Positions 50,983-59,764 of a stretch of DNA of 64,000 bases are shown here, in pieces. The DNA is from JAWKWH01 sp965204295 (GTDB taxonomy: Bacteria; Pseudomonadota; Alphaproteobacteria; Rhizobiales; Rhizobiaceae): the NCBI GenBank assembly GCA_965204295.1, contig OZ241973.1:2294001-2358000 (forward strand), in the 5' to 3' direction. The translations under genes were made by a program, and so were the position numbers. Numbering within the stretch: position 1 is the stretch's first letter; the number at the start of each line of letters is the position of its first letter. The notes beneath the pieces are model-generated. The model saw only the letters and a program-made list of their open reading frames with translations, did no database searches and was not told the origin of the DNA.

Positions 50983-51504
50983 ATGAGCGATATCGCAATC
51001 GCCTTTCTGCCGGAGGGACCCGGCCATGATCCCGACATAGAAACCATCAACGCGGAAGCTTTCGGCCCCGGAAGATTTGCGCGCGCCGCCCATAAAATCC
51101 GCGAGGGCGGCCCGCATGACCGGCGCCTGTCATTCGTGGCGATATGCGAGGGCGGGATCGTCGGATCGGTCAGGCAGACCCGGGTCAGCGCCGGCGGTTC
51201 GCCCGGATTGCTTCTCGGTCCGCTTGCCGTGCGGCCCGCCCGGAAGAACATGGGCATTGGCCGTAAACTGGTGGCGACGGCGCTGGAAGCAGCGAAGGAA
51301 GCGGGGGCGTCTCCGGTCATTCTCGTCGGAGATGCGCCCTACTATGCGCCGTTCGGGTTTACGCCGATGCCGGAAGGCCGGATACGAATGCCGCGTCCCG
51401 TCGATCCGGCCCGTCTCCTGGTCGCCGAAATTGCCGGCGGTTCTCTCGCGGGTTTCAAAGGAGACCTGATCCACGCGGATCAGGCGCCCGTGGCCGCGGA
51501 GTGA
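50983..51504 (+). CDS. GNAT-family N-acetyltransferase (YhbS-like)
   Basis: A 173-aa protein. The acetyl-CoA-binding core is visible as LLLGPLAVRPARKNMGIGRK then LVATALEAAKEAGAS (~75-110), including the R-x-x-G-I-G-R/K loop. GDAPYYAPFGFTPMPEGRI follows, as in YhbS-type acetyltransferases. The substrate is unknown. It converges with the membrane-protein gene at 51513 with an 8-bp gap. Confidence 0.88.
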   Translation: MSDIAIAFLPEGPGHDPDIETINAEAFGPGRFARAAHKIREGGPHDRRLSFVAICEGGIVGSVRQTRVSAGGSPGLLLGPLAVRPARKNMGIGRKLVATALEAAKEAGASPVILVGDAPYYAPFGFTPMPEGRIRMPRPVDPARLLVAEIAGGSLAGFKGDLIHADQAPVAAE

Positions 51505-51512
51505 ATCGGGCG

Positions 51513-53582
51513 CTATCGGCCTTCCCGGCGCCACATCGAGCCGAGAGCGAGGAGCAGCGCGCCAAGACCGAGAAAGCCGCCGAACAGCGGCGCCCGGTTG
51601 ACCGCTTTCAAGATGGAATCGTCCGTCGCGCGAAGTCCGATCCAGTCGCGGCCCGATGCGTTGCCCGTATGACGGACGGGCGCGATGCCGGGGACGGAAA
51701 CGCCTGAACGACGCGCGACGCGCCGAACGCCGCCGCCGGTTTTTTCGGCGGGCGCGCGCAGCAGTTGTTCCGTCGACGCCATGTCGGCGAATTCCGGCGC
51801 ATTCACGGGACCGACATGCGCCAGCGCGACCAGATCGCCGTTGCCGATCCGGTGGAGGCCGATCTCGTCGGCGTCGATTGTCGTGGAGAACACGCCGGGC
51901 TCGGCCTCGGTCAGATCCGTGTCGATCGTCTTTCCCGACGGGGATGTCAGGGTTGCGGGTCCGGGATCGTCATTCATCGTCTGACGGCGGATTTCCAGCG
52001 TCATGCCCCGCCCTTCCGCGTAAAGGCGCTCTTCTTCGAGTTCCGGTTCCTTCATCAGCCAATGCGCGATGCGGCGGTAGAGCGAGACGTGCGGGCCTCC
52101 GCCTTCGAGTCCGCGCGCCCACAACCAGCCCTGATCCGACAACAGCATGCCGACGCGGCCCTGTTCCAGCCGGTCGAGCAGGAGAAGCGGCCGGTCGCCG
52201 GCGCCTTTCATCACCGCCGCGCCCCGAGTGTCGGAAATGCCGACGAGCCGGAACCAGCGACCCCAGTCCGGCGGCTCGGTCGCGGCGCCGTCAAGACCCC
52301 GCGTAACGGGATGCTTCGCGCCGATTTCGGTCAGCCGGGGATAAAACGCCTCGTCGATCACTTCACCGGTGGGCGATGCGGGCAGGGCGGCGATCAGCGG
52401 GGTTCGCGCGATCGACCTGTCGCCGGAATATTCCGGACCCGCCGCGACCATCAGCGCGCCGCCGCGGGCGATATATTGGGCGATGTAGTCGTAATAGAGG
52501 ATCGGGAGCACGTCGCGGTTCTGGTAACGGTCGAATATGATCAGGTCGAAATCGTCGATCTTCTCGATAAACAGTTCGCGCGTCGGAAACGCGATCAGCG
52601 AGAGATCGGTTATCGGCGTGCCGTCCTGTTTCTCGGGCGGTCGCAGAATCATGAAGTGGACCAAATCCACCGAGGCGTCCGATTTCAGCAGATTGCGCCA
52701 TGTGCGTTCGCCCGCGTGCGGTTCGCCGGAGACGAGCAATACCCGCAGATTCTCGCGAATCCCCTCGACGACGGCGATCGCCTTGTTGTTGATGTCGGTG
52801 ATCTCTTCCGGCCGGCGGGCGATCGACAGTTCGACGATGTTGCGGCCGGCATGCGGTATTTCGATCCCGAGCGGCGTTTCGACGCCGATTTCGGCCCGCG
52901 TGACCGCGACGAGATCTCCGTTGATCGAGACCCGGACGTCGATCTGCCCGGTTTCGCCGGTGCTCGCCGCGACTCTGTAGGTCATTTCGAGCGGCTTGCC
53001 TGTTATGCCGAAACGCGGCGCCTTTTCAAACCGGATTCGCCGGTCGAACTCGTTTTCGCCGCCGGTTATCAATGCGTGCAGCGGTGCGGGAAACGGCGGC
53101 CGGTCCTGATCGGGCAGATCGTGAATCTGCCCGTCCGTCACGACAATCGCGCCGGCCACGCGCGAGGGCGGGACGTCTCGAATTGCGCTTTCCAGCGCCT
53201 CGAAAATCCTGGTTTCGGTGCGTTCTTCGGCTTTGGCGCTTCTGCCCGCTTCGATTCGCCGTACGTCGAACTGCGGAAAACGCGCAAGTTTCGCGAGCAA
53301 CCGTTCGACCGTGTCGTCGGTTTGCGCGCCGCGTTCGCCGATGTCCTGACTCTGGCTCCTGTCGACGATCAGCGCGACAATGCTTGTCAGCGGTTCGCGT
53401 TCCTCGTCGAGAACGACCGGGTTGATCAGCGCTCCCGCGAGCGCGATCGACGCGACGAGACGGAAAACGGCGCCGCGCAGTCGCAGATAAAGCCCGATTG
53501 CCGCGAGCGCGAGCAGGACAATGCCCGCCACGGCGATCACGGGCCAGGATGCGAGCGGTTCGAATCCGATGGACAGATTCAT
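51513..53582 (-). CDS. Membrane protein with a VWA/glutamine-amidotransferase-like core, last gene of the MoxR operon
   Basis: 689 aa from ATG 53582, seven bases beyond the upstream gene's stop; a TTG start at 53606 would add eight residues inside that gene. Two N-terminal transmembrane segments (~10-45) end in the typical INPVVLDEEREPL, followed by a VWA-like strand (SIVALIVDRSQSQDIGER). A class-I glutamine-amidotransferase-like region (LIIFDRYQNRDVLPILYYDY, VAAGPEYSG) and one C-terminal transmembrane segment (FGGFLGLGALLLALG) follow. It matches the conserved hypothetical membrane protein that follows DUF4159 proteins in alphaproteobacteria. Likely a periplasm-facing partner of the MoxR/DUF58 complex. 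Molecular function unknown. Confidence 0.85.
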   Translation of the reverse strand: MNLSIGFEPLASWPVIAVAGIVLLALAAIGLYLRLRGAVFRLVASIALAGALINPVVLDEEREPLTSIVALIVDRSQSQDIGERGAQTDDTVERLLAKLARFPQFDVRRIEAGRSAKAEERTETRIFEALESAIRDVPPSRVAGAIVVTDGQIHDLPDQDRPPFPAPLHALITGGENEFDRRIRFEKAPRFGITGKPLEMTYRVAASTGETGQIDVRVSINGDLVAVTRAEIGVETPLGIEIPHAGRNIVELSIARRPEEITDINNKAIAVVEGIRENLRVLLVSGEPHAGERTWRNLLKSDASVDLVHFMILRPPEKQDGTPITDLSLIAFPTRELFIEKIDDFDLIIFDRYQNRDVLPILYYDYIAQYIARGGALMVAAGPEYSGDRSIARTPLIAALPASPTGEVIDEAFYPRLTEIGAKHPVTRGLDGAATEPPDWGRWFRLVGISDTRGAAVMKGAGDRPLLLLDRLEQGRVGMLLSDQGWLWARGLEGGGPHVSLYRRIAHWLMKEPELEEERLYAEGRGMTLEIRRQTMNDDPGPATLTSPSGKTIDTDLTEAEPGVFSTTIDADEIGLHRIGNGDLVALAHVGPVNAPEFADMASTEQLLRAPAEKTGGGVRRVARRSGVSVPGIAPVRHTGNASGRDWIGLRATDDSILKAVNRAPLFGGFLGLGALLLALGSMWRREGR

Positions 53583-53586
53583 CGGT

Positions 53587-56415
53587 CTACTGCCCCAATC
53601 GCTCAAGAAGGACCGGCAGATGGACCTGATCGGACTTGTAGTTGCCCGTGAGCATGTACATCATGATGTTCACCCCGGACCTGAATGCATGGACGCGCTG
53701 CATCGGATCGGCCGGGACCGTGGGAAACATCGGTCTGCCGGACCGGTCGGTGGCCCACGCACCGGCGAAATCCGCCGCCGTGATCATGATCGGCGAAACG
53801 CCGTCGCCCGTGCGCACCGGTCTGTTTTCGGCGTTCTCGGCATCGAGCGACGCTTCGACCCACAACGGAGAATCCGCATATCTGCCGGGAAATTCACGCA
53901 ATATATAGAAAGACTTCGTCAGCACGTGATCGTCCGGAACCGGCTCCAGCGGCGGCACGTTGAGATTCGCCAGAATTTCACGCAGCCGCAGCGTTGCCGG
54001 GCTGGCGTCGTTGACGCCAAATCCGCTGGCGTATCGATCGCGCGTATCGAACAGCACCGTTCCGCCCTGCTGCATATATGCGTCGATGCGGCCTATCGCG
54101 GTCCGGCCCGGCAGGGGCGCGGCGGGATCGACCGGCCAGTAAATCAGCGGATAAAACGCCAGTTCGTCGGCCGCGATGTCCACGCCGGCCGGCTTGCCCG
54201 GTTCGAGCGCGGTCTTTTCGATCAGGAAGCGGTTGAGACCCTCGATGCCGGCGCGGCTGATCGAATCCACCGCCGCGTCTCCCGTCAGCACATAGGCGAT
54301 GCGCGTTCGGGAAATCGCCTCGATGGCCTCTGCGTCGCCGGGTCTGGCGTCGTTCGGCCGCGCGACCGCCGGGTGCGGCGATGCCGACATGGCCGACAGA
54401 AAGGCCGCCGCGGCCAACGATCCGGCGGCCGTCGCGCGCGCGACGGCGCTTCGCGCAAAAACGCCTCCGATCCATAAAACGGCGATGGTGTCGAGGGCGA
54501 ACAGCGCGATCGCCAGCGCAATGAGCGATCCCTTCAAATCGCGTTCCTCATCGAAGCCATAGCGAATCTCGGCGACGGGAATGTCGGTGCGGGGTTTCGC
54601 CATGCGCTCGAACGTCGCGGAGGCTTCAAGCAGATTGTGGGCGACGACGCCTTCGTCGCCGCCGTAGAATCCCGGCGGATTGTCGATCGTCACCGCGGGC
54701 GGTTCCGCGCCGAGGACGAGCGGTCTGGCGTCGGGCGGGGCGGGGACCAGCGATCCCTCCGCCGATATCATCCGGTAGGGCGCGAGCGCGACCCGGTCGC
54801 CGTCCGCGGTCCGCCCGGTGTGCGCCCGATTGCGGGAAAGCTGCACGATGCGGCGCAGCATTTCCACGAAACTGCCGGAGATCGGCAAATTCGACCAGGT
54901 GGCCTCCGGGGGAACATGGAACAATACCAGCGCGCCGTCGCCGCGTTTCGATCCGGTGATCAACGGCGTTCCGTCGGCGAGGTCGGCCCAGGTGCGTTCC
55001 ACGATGTCGGGCGTGGGCTCGGCCAGCACCTGCCGTCTGACGGAAACGTCGCGCGGCGGCGTCAGGTCGAAGAACGGGCCTTGCGCCGGGAATTCGGCGA
55101 CAGGCTGCGGTTCGGTCCATGAAAGGGCGCCGCCGAGCGCCCGTTCGCCCAGCCTGAGTCTGACGGGCAGAAGGTCGTCATCCTGCTCCGCCGCGGCCAG
55201 TCTCGGACCGGCGAATCGCACGAGAGTTCCGCCATTTTCGATCCAGTCGATCAACGCGCTTCGCGCGGTCGGGTGGACGATTCCGACATCGGCCATCACG
55301 ATGACGGCCGGTCCGGCGTCGATGAGTTCGGATATGGCTTCGGACAGATCCGATGTTTCCGGTTCCATCGGATCGGCGAACGGGGCGATCGCGTTTCGGA
55401 TGTAATACAGCGGCGAGAGCAGCGGCTGATCCCGATCGGCTTCGGAGGCCGAGATCAGCCCGACCCGCCTTCGCCTCGAATTTTCGTCAAGCAGGCGGAT
55501 CGCCGACGCCAGGTTCTCTCCTTCGACGACGATCGCATCGAAGTCGTTTCGCAGTTCGAACGGTGCTTCAAGCTCGGCTTTCGTTTCCGTCGCGCCCGCG
55601 CCGAACGCGGCGTCCGTCTCCGCGATGCGGCGTCCCTTGTCATCGAGGGCGACGACGTTCAGTCGTCGCGGCGACATGTCGTCGTTCGCCCTGATCGCGG
55701 TGACGATCATGGCGTCGGCTTCATTGGCCGCCGCGACAACGCCGACCGCGCCCAGAAATTCGGGTTGCGCCCAGACCAGTCGGGCGACGTTGCCGCCCAA
55801 CAGGTCTTCGATCGCCTCGCGGTCTCCGGGCGCGGCGAGACCGTCGGCGAGAATCGCCACCGTGACGTCCGGCAAGCCGGCGATCGCGTCGCCGACGCGC
55901 TTGTAAACGCCTGTCCGGTCGGCCGGTGCCGGTCGCGGCGTTGCCGCGCGCAAGCGATTCAGCGCGGTAGTGGCGTCGAACGGGCCGATTTCCGCGTTCG
56001 GCGCATCCACGGTCAATCCAAGCACGACCGGAGAACCGTCCTCGGCCGCATCGGAGATCATTCGTTCCGCCGTCGCGACCCGTTTCGGCCAATCGCGGGC
56101 CGCCGGCCACGAATTGTCGATGAGCAGGGCCAGGGCCGATCCCCGGTCGCCGGTCCGTTCGTTCGGTTTGAAAACCGGTTCCGCCAGCGCGAGGATCACC
56201 AGCGCGGCGAGCGTCAGTCTGAGCAATGTCAGCCACCACGGACTCCGATGCGGCGTCTCTTCCCGCTTCAGCGCCTTCGCGAGAATTCTCAGCGGCGGGA
56301 AAATTTCGGTCCGCGGACGCGGCGGCGTGAGCCGAAGCAGCCACCAGATGACCGGCAGGGCGATCAGACCGTAGAGGATGAGCGGCTGGGCGAATGCGAC
56401 GGGCAGGAAGTTCAT
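53587..56415 (-). CDS. BatA-like / DUF4159 membrane protein
   Basis: A 942-aa protein. Residues 1-90 are a BatA-type N-terminus with two transmembrane segments (LILYGLIALPVIWWLLRLTP; WWLTLLRLTLAALVILALAE). A VWA-like segment (LALLIDNSWPAARDWP) follows. The middle is a large periplasmic part, with two further transmembrane segments around 630-680 (IALAIALFALDTIAVLWIGG). The last ~220 residues are DUF4159 (RIAYVLTGDAAVDSISRAGI, ELAFYPLIYWPVDP, GGTVLFDTRD, LTKSFYILREFPGRY). The start overlaps the stop of the DUF58 gene (ATGA). Such proteins accompany MoxR/DUF58 in systems thought to aid envelope or complex assembly. Start and order are clear, the biochemical role is not. Confidence 0.9.
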   Translation of the reverse strand: MNFLPVAFAQPLILYGLIALPVIWWLLRLTPPRPRTEIFPPLRILAKALKREETPHRSPWWLTLLRLTLAALVILALAEPVFKPNERTGDRGSALALLIDNSWPAARDWPKRVATAERMISDAAEDGSPVVLGLTVDAPNAEIGPFDATTALNRLRAATPRPAPADRTGVYKRVGDAIAGLPDVTVAILADGLAAPGDREAIEDLLGGNVARLVWAQPEFLGAVGVVAAANEADAMIVTAIRANDDMSPRRLNVVALDDKGRRIAETDAAFGAGATETKAELEAPFELRNDFDAIVVEGENLASAIRLLDENSRRRRVGLISASEADRDQPLLSPLYYIRNAIAPFADPMEPETSDLSEAISELIDAGPAVIVMADVGIVHPTARSALIDWIENGGTLVRFAGPRLAAAEQDDDLLPVRLRLGERALGGALSWTEPQPVAEFPAQGPFFDLTPPRDVSVRRQVLAEPTPDIVERTWADLADGTPLITGSKRGDGALVLFHVPPEATWSNLPISGSFVEMLRRIVQLSRNRAHTGRTADGDRVALAPYRMISAEGSLVPAPPDARPLVLGAEPPAVTIDNPPGFYGGDEGVVAHNLLEASATFERMAKPRTDIPVAEIRYGFDEERDLKGSLIALAIALFALDTIAVLWIGGVFARSAVARATAAGSLAAAAFLSAMSASPHPAVARPNDARPGDAEAIEAISRTRIAYVLTGDAAVDSISRAGIEGLNRFLIEKTALEPGKPAGVDIAADELAFYPLIYWPVDPAAPLPGRTAIGRIDAYMQQGGTVLFDTRDRYASGFGVNDASPATLRLREILANLNVPPLEPVPDDHVLTKSFYILREFPGRYADSPLWVEASLDAENAENRPVRTGDGVSPIMITAADFAGAWATDRSGRPMFPTVPADPMQRVHAFRSGVNIMMYMLTGNYKSDQVHLPVLLERLGQ

Positions 56416-57329
56416 GCCACCGCTCCGGCCTTATGGCCGGTTTCCTCGGTCATCATCGTGTGCACGCGAACCAGAGCCTCCGACGCCGGGCGGTCGGTAT
56501 GATTGACGGTGTGGCTCCACGCGATGCGGCGGCACCATGCGGCAAGTTCCTCGCGTCGGGCGAGATAGCGCCGGCGATAGTCTTCGCCCACGGTTTCCGC
56601 GCGCCCGGCCGTCAATCTCGCCCCGCTTTCGGGATCGCGAAATTCGATGCGCCCGGAATAGGGAAAGCTTTCCTCGGCCGGATCGGCGATTTCAATCAGA
56701 TGGGCCCTGACGCCGCGATACGCCGCCGGCGTCAGCCAGGCGATCGTTTCTTCCGGCGGATCGAGAAGATCGCCGGCGATGACCAGATCGGACATTCCGC
56801 GGATTTGGGAGAGGTCGGGCCTGTCGGGCGGCGGCGGCGCGTGAACCAGATGCGCGGCGAGCCGTTCGGCGCCGTTTCTCGCGGCGAACGGATCGGTCAG
56901 TCCCGGCCACGCGATGCGCTCGCCGCTTCTGGACAGAAGTTCCGCCAGGGCGAGCGCCAGAACGAGCGCGCGCGATTCCTTGGACGTTTTGGCGTTCGCC
57001 GATTTGTACAGCATGGAAGGAGAAGAATCGGCCCACAGCCAGACGGTATGGGCGGCCTCCCATTCGCGGTCGCGGACGTAGGTGTGGTCGTCGCGCGCGG
57101 AGCGGCGCCAGTCGATCCGGGACCGGGCCTCGCCTTCCACATAGGGGCGGAATTGCCAGAAGTTTTCGCCGATGCCGCGTTTGCGTCGTCCGTGCCATCC
57201 GGCGATCACCGTATTCACGACCCGGCGGGCCTCGATCAGCAGGTCCGGCACGAGCGCGGCGCGCCGGCGCGCCCTCGCCAGCGCGTCGGGCGTCGCGACC
57301 GGACCGACCGATTTGCCGATCCCGGCCAT
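56412..57329 (-). CDS. DUF58-domain protein
   Basis: 305 aa from ATG 57329, which shares its A with the TGA of the MoxR gene (TGATG). An upstream start at 57500 would lie inside that gene. The DUF58 signature FRPYVEGEARSRIDWRRSAR is at ~60-80, followed by a VWA-like VWLWADSSPSML with a MIDAS-type Asp-x-Ser-x-Ser, and DLVIAGDLLDPPEE. Known relatives work with MoxR AAA+ ATPases in protein maturation. It overlaps the BatA/DUF4159 gene by 4 nt. Confidence 0.9.
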   Translation of the reverse strand: MAGIGKSVGPVATPDALARARRRAALVPDLLIEARRVVNTVIAGWHGRRKRGIGENFWQFRPYVEGEARSRIDWRRSARDDHTYVRDREWEAAHTVWLWADSSPSMLYKSANAKTSKESRALVLALALAELLSRSGERIAWPGLTDPFAARNGAERLAAHLVHAPPPPDRPDLSQIRGMSDLVIAGDLLDPPEETIAWLTPAAYRGVRAHLIEIADPAEESFPYSGRIEFRDPESGARLTAGRAETVGEDYRRRYLARREELAAWCRRIAWSHTVNHTDRPASEALVRVHTMMTEETGHKAGAVA

Positions 57330-58336
57330 CAGATCCGTTCTTTGACCAGCCGCGAAATGACGTCGCGGACGTTCATGCCCTCGGCGCGCGCCGCGAATGT
57401 GAGGGCCATGCGATGCTGCAACACCGGCTCGGCCAATGCGCGAACGTCGTCGATCGAAGGCGCCAGACGGCCGTCGTAAAGCGCGCGGGCGCGGGCGCAC
57501 AGGGTCAGCGCCTGGCCGGCGCGCGGCCCCGGCCCCCAGGAAACATGCCGGTCGATATCGGCGTCGCCGCCGGCGGGCCGGGCGGCCCGCACGAGATCGA
57601 GGATCGCCTCGACGACGCTTTCGGGCGCCGGCATGCGCCTGACAAGCGTTTGAACTTCGCCCAGCCGTTCCGCGCTCAGAACGTTTTCCGCCTTCGCCTC
57701 CTCGGCCCCGGTGGTTTCGATCACTATGCGGCGTTCGGCTTCCGGTCCGGGATACGATATGTCGATTTGCAGCAGGAACCGGTCAAGCTGGGCTTCGGGA
57801 AGCGGATAGGTGCCTTCCTGCTCCAGCGGATTCTGGGTCGCCAGCACATGGAACGGCGACGGCAGATCGTGACGGACGCCGGCGACGGTCACATGGTATT
57901 CCTGCATCGATTGCAGCAGGGCCGACTGGGTGCGCGGACTTGCGCGGTTGATCTCGTCGGCCATCAGAAGCTGGGCGAAGACCGGCCCCGGAATGAAACG
58001 GAAATCGCGCCTGCCCTTCTCGTCCTGCTCCATCACCTCCGAGCCGAGAATGTCGGAGGGCATCAGGTCGGGCGTGAACTGCACCCGGTTGGCGTCGAGG
58101 CCGAGAACGGCGCCGAGCGTGTCGACGAGTTTGGTTTTCGCCAGCCCCGGCACGCCGACAAGAAGCGCATGGCCGCCGGCCAGAAGCGCGACCAGCGCGC
58201 GTTCGACAACGCTTTCCTGTCCGAAAATCACCGTGCCGACGGATTTACGGACATCGGAGATTTCCGACAGCGCCCGTTCGGCGGCGGCGACCGTTTCCTT
58301 GTCGCTCAGGGTTTTTTCGGGCGTCAACACGGTCAT
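57329..58336 (-). CDS. MoxR-family AAA+ ATPase
   Basis: 335 aa from ATG 58336 (MTVLTPEK..., with CGGGAGA upstream); an in-frame ATG at 58420 is possible but has no ribosome site. Walker A is GVPGLAKTKL (~62-71), Walker B LLMADEINRA, followed by sensor residues in LATQNPLEQEGTYPLPEAQL and DRFLL, typical of MoxR chaperone-like ATPases. It heads the operon MoxR-DUF58-BatA/DUF4159-membrane protein, all genes overlapping or within a few bases. It diverges from the DUF1285 gene across ~130 bp. Confidence 0.93.
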   Translation of the reverse strand: MTVLTPEKTLSDKETVAAAERALSEISDVRKSVGTVIFGQESVVERALVALLAGGHALLVGVPGLAKTKLVDTLGAVLGLDANRVQFTPDLMPSDILGSEVMEQDEKGRRDFRFIPGPVFAQLLMADEINRASPRTQSALLQSMQEYHVTVAGVRHDLPSPFHVLATQNPLEQEGTYPLPEAQLDRFLLQIDISYPGPEAERRIVIETTGAEEAKAENVLSAERLGEVQTLVRRMPAPESVVEAILDLVRAARPAGGDADIDRHVSWGPGPRAGQALTLCARARALYDGRLAPSIDDVRALAEPVLQHRMALTFAARAEGMNVRDVISRLVKERI

Positions 58337-58463
58337 GTCGGGCACATCTCCCGGGGCGGCGTCTTCGCGACGGGAACGTCGTTCGCTCCCGGAGTATCGG
58401 AATCGCCTGTTTGAAGCCATGTCCGGCGTCCGCCGGACCGTTCTTCACCTTAAATCGCTCAAA

Positions 58464-59141
58464 ATGGCTGACAAGCGGAGCGACAGTGACTATTTCGTGA
58501 CCATGGAAGACGATAAGCGCATCGCCGATGACGGTTTTCCGGGTCTGGCCGGAAGCTCCGATACCGCCGGTCTGGCGGCGTTGATCTCGCGCGCCGCGCG
58601 GGCGGGGAAGGGCCTTCCGCCGGTTGACCGGTGGGAGCCGGAATTCTGCGGCGATCTCGACATGGAGATCAGGCGGGACGGCGCGTGGTTCTACATGGGC
58701 ACGCCGATCGGACGCATGGCGCTGGTGCGTCTGTTTTCCACGGTCCTGCGCAAGGATGCCGATGGCGGGACATATCTGGTCACGCCCGCGGAAAAGGTCG
58801 GTATCCGGGTCGAGGACGCGCCGTTCGTCGCCGTGGAACTGAACGTATCGGGCCGCGGCGGCGATCGGGTCATGACGTTCAGAACCAATGTCGGCGATGT
58901 GGTCGAGGCGGGACCGGACAATCCGCTGCGATTCGAGGATGAGGACGAGACCGGTGGATTGAAGCCCTATCTGCTGGTGCGCGGACGTCTCGAGGCGCTT
59001 GTCGCGCGGCCCGTCATGTATGAACTCGCGCATCATGGCGAGGAAATCGCGATTGACGGCGTTTTGACGTTCGCCGTTCGATCCCGGGGTATGATTTTTC
59101 CGATCATGCCGGCGGACAGGCTGAAGGAATTGAGCCGGTGA
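58464..59141 (+). CDS. DUF1285 protein
   Basis: A 225-aa cytoplasmic protein. The family core reads LPPVDRWEPEFCGDLDMEIR, RDGAWFYMGTPIGRMALVRL, FSTVLRKDADGGTYLVTPAE and KVGIRVEDAPFVAVEL. Its biochemical role is unknown. The start at 58464 (MADKRSD) is the longest reasonable one; MEDDKR at 58503 is an alternative, and neither has a strong ribosome site. The stop overlaps the next gene's GTG (GTGA). It is commonly found before a CoA-type NUDIX gene and cca in alphaproteobacteria, as here. Confidence 0.9.
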   Translation: MADKRSDSDYFVTMEDDKRIADDGFPGLAGSSDTAGLAALISRAARAGKGLPPVDRWEPEFCGDLDMEIRRDGAWFYMGTPIGRMALVRLFSTVLRKDADGGTYLVTPAEKVGIRVEDAPFVAVELNVSGRGGDRVMTFRTNVGDVVEAGPDNPLRFEDEDETGGLKPYLLVRGRLEALVARPVMYELAHHGEEIAIDGVLTFAVRSRGMIFPIMPADRLKELSR

Positions 59142-59764
59142 ACGTCGTCCCCCGGCTTTCCATGGATGACTTTCGCGTTCGCGCGGCGCGCGAGGACGGC
59201 GGGTCCGAAGCCGCACATCCCGGCGACCATGCGCTCAATCCGGAACTGACGGAAACGATTCTCCGTCGGCCGTTGCGCGACGCGGCGGTGCTGATCGCGG
59301 CGGTCGAACGAAATGGCGGTCCGTCGCTGATCCTGACCCGGAGGACGGAAAATATGCGTTCCCATTCCGGTCAGGTGGCGTTTCCGGGCGGACGGATCGA
59401 CGCCGGCGACGCGTCGCCGGAAGCGGCGGCCCTGCGCGAAACGCACGAGGAAATCGGGCTGGCTTCGGACGCGTTCGAGATTGTCGGGCGGATGCCCGAT
59501 TACGCCAGCGGCAGCGGATACCGGATCGCGCCGGTATTGGCGGTCGCCGATCCGGATGCGGATGTGCGGATCAATCCGGCGGAGGTCGCCGCCGCCTTCG
59601 AGGTGCCGCTCGGCTTTCTGATGGACCCGCGCAATCACAAGACCGAAAGCCGCGTCTGGCGGGGCGGGGAGAGACGCTATTGGACGATGCCCTACGGCGA
59701 ACGCCGCATCTGGGGCGTCACGGCGGGAATTATCCGCACGCTGTATGAAAGGCTGTACGCTTGA
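59138..59764 (+). CDS. CoA pyrophosphatase-type NUDIX hydrolase
   Basis: A 208-aa protein. LILTRRTENMRSHSGQVAFP followed by GGRIDAGDASPEAAALRETH and EEIGL covers the UPF0035-type motif before the NUDIX box, which marks coenzyme A pyrophosphatases (NudL/PCD1 group). These hydrolyse CoA or oxidised CoA to phosphopantetheine and 3',5'-ADP. The GTG start overlaps the DUF1285 stop, and the stop overlaps the TTG of cca (TTGA). Length is typical. Confidence 0.92.
   Translation: MNVVPRLSMDDFRVRAAREDGGSEAAHPGDHALNPELTETILRRPLRDAAVLIAAVERNGGPSLILTRRTENMRSHSGQVAFPGGRIDAGDASPEAAALRETHEEIGLASDAFEIVGRMPDYASGSGYRIAPVLAVADPDADVRINPAEVAAAFEVPLGFLMDPRNHKTESRVWRGGERRYWTMPYGERRIWGVTAGIIRTLYERLYA

Noticed and set aside
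51765..53651. 628-codon plus-strand frame opposite the membrane-protein gene
   Set aside because: It is the antisense shadow of the minus-strand gene, rich in Arg/Gly/Pro and without domains.
57413..58414. 333-codon plus-strand frame opposite the MoxR gene
   Set aside because: Shadow of a gene with clear Walker A/B motifs on the other strand.
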